Below, in pieces: positions 6,993 to 8,431 of a stretch of 8,431 bases of DNA. How positions within the stretch are numbered: the first letter of the stretch is position 1; every line of letters starts with the position of its first letter. The stretch comes from Flavipsychrobacter sp. (GTDB taxonomy: Bacteria; Bacteroidota; Bacteroidia; Chitinophagales; Chitinophagaceae), in assembly GCA_021156265.1 (NCBI GenBank), contig JAJNBR010000116.1:1-8431 (forward strand), in the 5' to 3' direction. The position numbers and the translations under genes were made by a program. The notes below the pieces were generated by a model. The model had not been told where the DNA came from. It ran no database searches and was given only the letters and a program-made list of their open reading frames with translations.

Positions 6993-8431
6993 ATGATGGA
7001 TAAAACAGCCTTATTAAAACAGAAAGCCGACCAGGCTCAGCTGGGTGGCGGCGTCAAACGTATTGAGGCGCAACATAAAAAAGGCAAACTCACTGCACGT
7101 GAGCGTTTACAACTGCTGCTGGACGAAGGTTCGTTTGAAGAGATAGGCATGCTGGTTACACACCGCAGCCGAGACTTTGGCATGGAGAAGGAAGTGTACA
7201 TGGGCGATGGTGTGGTGACAGGTTACGGCACTATCAACGGCCGTTTAGTGTATGTGTTCTCGCAGGATTTTACCGTGTTTGGTGGTAGCTTGTCTGAAAC
7301 ACATGCTGAGAAGATATGTAAGATCATGGACCTGGCGATGCAGAACGGCGCGCCGGTAGTAGGGCTGAATGACAGTGGCGGCGCACGTATACAGGAAGGT
7401 GTGGTATCATTGGGCGGTTATGCCGATATATTTTACCGCAATGTAAAAGCATCGGGGGTGGTGCCGCAGATATCTGCTATCATGGGCCCGTGCGCAGGTG
7501 GCGCAGTGTATTCACCAGCCATTACCGATTTCATCATGATGGTGGAGAATACCTCTTACATGTTCGTTACGGGGCCAAACGTGGTGAAGACGGTAACGCA
7601 CGAGACCGTGACCAGCGAAGAACTGGGTGGTGCGCATACGCACGCATCTAAGTCAGGTGTAACGCATTTTGCGACGGCCAACGAAGTGGAATGCATCGAG
7701 CGTATAAAGCAACTGCTGAGCTATATGCCGCAGAACTGCGAAGAAGATGCACCCGTATATCCGTACGAACTGGCCGATGAAACAAGGGCTAAGCTGGATA
7801 GCATAATCCCTGAAAATCCCAACCAGCCGTACGATATCAAAGAAGTGATAGAAGAAGTGGTGGATGCGGAATCCTTCCTGGAAGTGCATAAAGAATACGC
7901 CGAAAATATTGTGGTTGGCTTTGCTCGCATAGCCGGCCGAAGTATAGGTATCGTGGCTAACCAGCCTGCCAGTCTTGCCGGTGTACTCGATATCAACTCG
8001 AGCAAGAAAGGCGCAAGGTTCGTGCGCTTCTGCGATGCGTTCAATATACCGCTGCTGGTATTGGTAGATGTGCCGGGCTTTCTGCCGGGTACCGACCAGG
8101 AATGGCATGGCATCATCACCAACGGCGCAAAGCTGTTGTACGCACTCAGCGAAGCAACTGTACCAAAGATCACGGTCATTACCCGCAAAGCTTATGGCGG
8201 TGCGTATGATGTGATGAACTCAAAACACATTGGCGCAGACCTGAACTATGCCTGGCCTACCGCGGAGATCGCGGTGATGGGTGCGAAGGGTGCGGCGGAG
8301 ATCATCTTTAAAAACGAGATCAAGGCTGCGACAGACCACGAAGCCAAGTGGAAGGAAAAAGAAATGGAGTACATGGAGAAGTTCGCTAACCCATACGGCG
8401 CTGCTGCACGCGGCTTTATCGATGAAGTGAT
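6993..8431 (+). CDS. pccB: Acyl-CoA (probably propionyl-CoA) carboxylase, carboxyltransferase beta subunit, 3'-truncated by the window edge
   Basis: The 479 visible residues come from a protein usually about 510-520 long, so only the extreme C-terminus is missing. It is the carboxyltransferase subunit of a biotin-dependent acyl-CoA carboxylase, which moves CO2 from carboxybiotin to an acyl-CoA such as propionyl-CoA, giving methylmalonyl-CoA. The N-terminal crotonase-like half has the typical opening (LGGG, then IEAQHKKGKLTARERL at 24-39), DSGGARIQEG at 127-136 and GPCAGGAVYSPA at 165-176 (first oxyanion hole). The C-terminal half has DVPGFLPG at 359-366 and RKAYGGAYDVM at 398-408 (second oxyanion hole). 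Asp406 in that motif is the residue linked to propionyl-CoA preference in actinobacterial homologues. The 12S subunit of methylmalonyl-CoA carboxytransferase and the alpha subunit of methylmalonyl-CoA decarboxylase share this architecture, so the exact reaction is inferred. The biotin carboxylase/carrier partner is not in the window. ATG at 6993 or 6996 could be the start (MMDK or MDK). Confidence 0.9.
   Translation, partial: MMDKTALLKQKADQAQLGGGVKRIEAQHKKGKLTARERLQLLLDEGSFEEIGMLVTHRSRDFGMEKEVYMGDGVVTGYGTINGRLVYVFSQDFTVFGGSLSETHAEKICKIMDLAMQNGAPVVGLNDSGGARIQEGVVSLGGYADIFYRNVKASGVVPQISAIMGPCAGGAVYSPAITDFIMMVENTSYMFVTGPNVVKTVTHETVTSEELGGAHTHASKSGVTHFATANEVECIERIKQLLSYMPQNCEEDAPVYPYELADETRAKLDSIIPENPNQPYDIKEVIEEVVDAESFLEVHKEYAENIVVGFARIAGRSIGIVANQPASLAGVLDINSSKKGARFVRFCDAFNIPLLVLVDVPGFLPGTDQEWHGIITNGAKLLYALSEATVPKITVITRKAYGGAYDVMNSKHIGADLNYAWPTAEIAVMGAKGAAEIIFKNEIKAATDHEAKWKEKEMEYMEKFANPYGAAARGFIDEV

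Noticed and set aside
7653..8188. Two overlapping minus-strand open frames at the right side
   Set aside because: They are antisense to the highly conserved carboxyltransferase gene and have no recognisable domain.

Overview
This is an ordinary-looking chromosomal stretch from a member of the Bacteroidota, most likely a Chitinophagaceae-type or related free-living species. The evidence is threefold. Copies of the Bacteroidota sigma-A -7 element (TAnnTTTG) sit just upstream of several genes. None of the starts has a convincing Shine-Dalgarno sequence. The proteins read as Bacteroidota-type versions of their families. GC content is moderate and even throughout. I see no insertion sequence, phage gene, CRISPR array, tRNA or rRNA.

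Layout from left to right. (1) 1-698, minus strand: the N-terminal part of a PaaK-like (phenylacetate-CoA-ligase-type) adenylate-forming enzyme, cut by the left edge. (2) 797-2266, plus strand: guaB, IMP dehydrogenase, divergent from (1). Its promoter lies so close to the ATG that the mRNA is probably leaderless or nearly so. (3) 2288-2311: a perfect-palindrome bidirectional terminator between guaB and the convergent gene. (4) 2334-6862, minus strand: four genes transcribed right to left. They are a secreted thioredoxin-like protein (TlpA type), a FUSC/YccS-type inner-membrane transporter, an AcpH-type acyl carrier protein phosphodiesterase and a lipoprotein serine hydrolase of the beta-lactamase/esterase fold. 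The first three are tightly packed (1-nt overlap, then a 10-nt gap) and look like one operon. The fourth follows after 50 nt and may have its own promoter. (5) 6863-6992: a divergent promoter region. (6) 6993 to the right edge, plus strand: the carboxyltransferase (beta) subunit of a biotin-dependent acyl-CoA carboxylase, probably propionyl-CoA carboxylase, lacking only its last few dozen residues.

Functionally the window mixes housekeeping metabolism (guanine nucleotide synthesis, acyl-CoA carboxylation, ACP prosthetic-group turnover) with envelope functions (thioredoxin-like protein, efflux-type membrane protein, lipoprotein hydrolase). The TlpA-FUSC-AcpH operon is the least expected arrangement, but I found no clear sign of a previously undescribed system. 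The observations below are modest ones.
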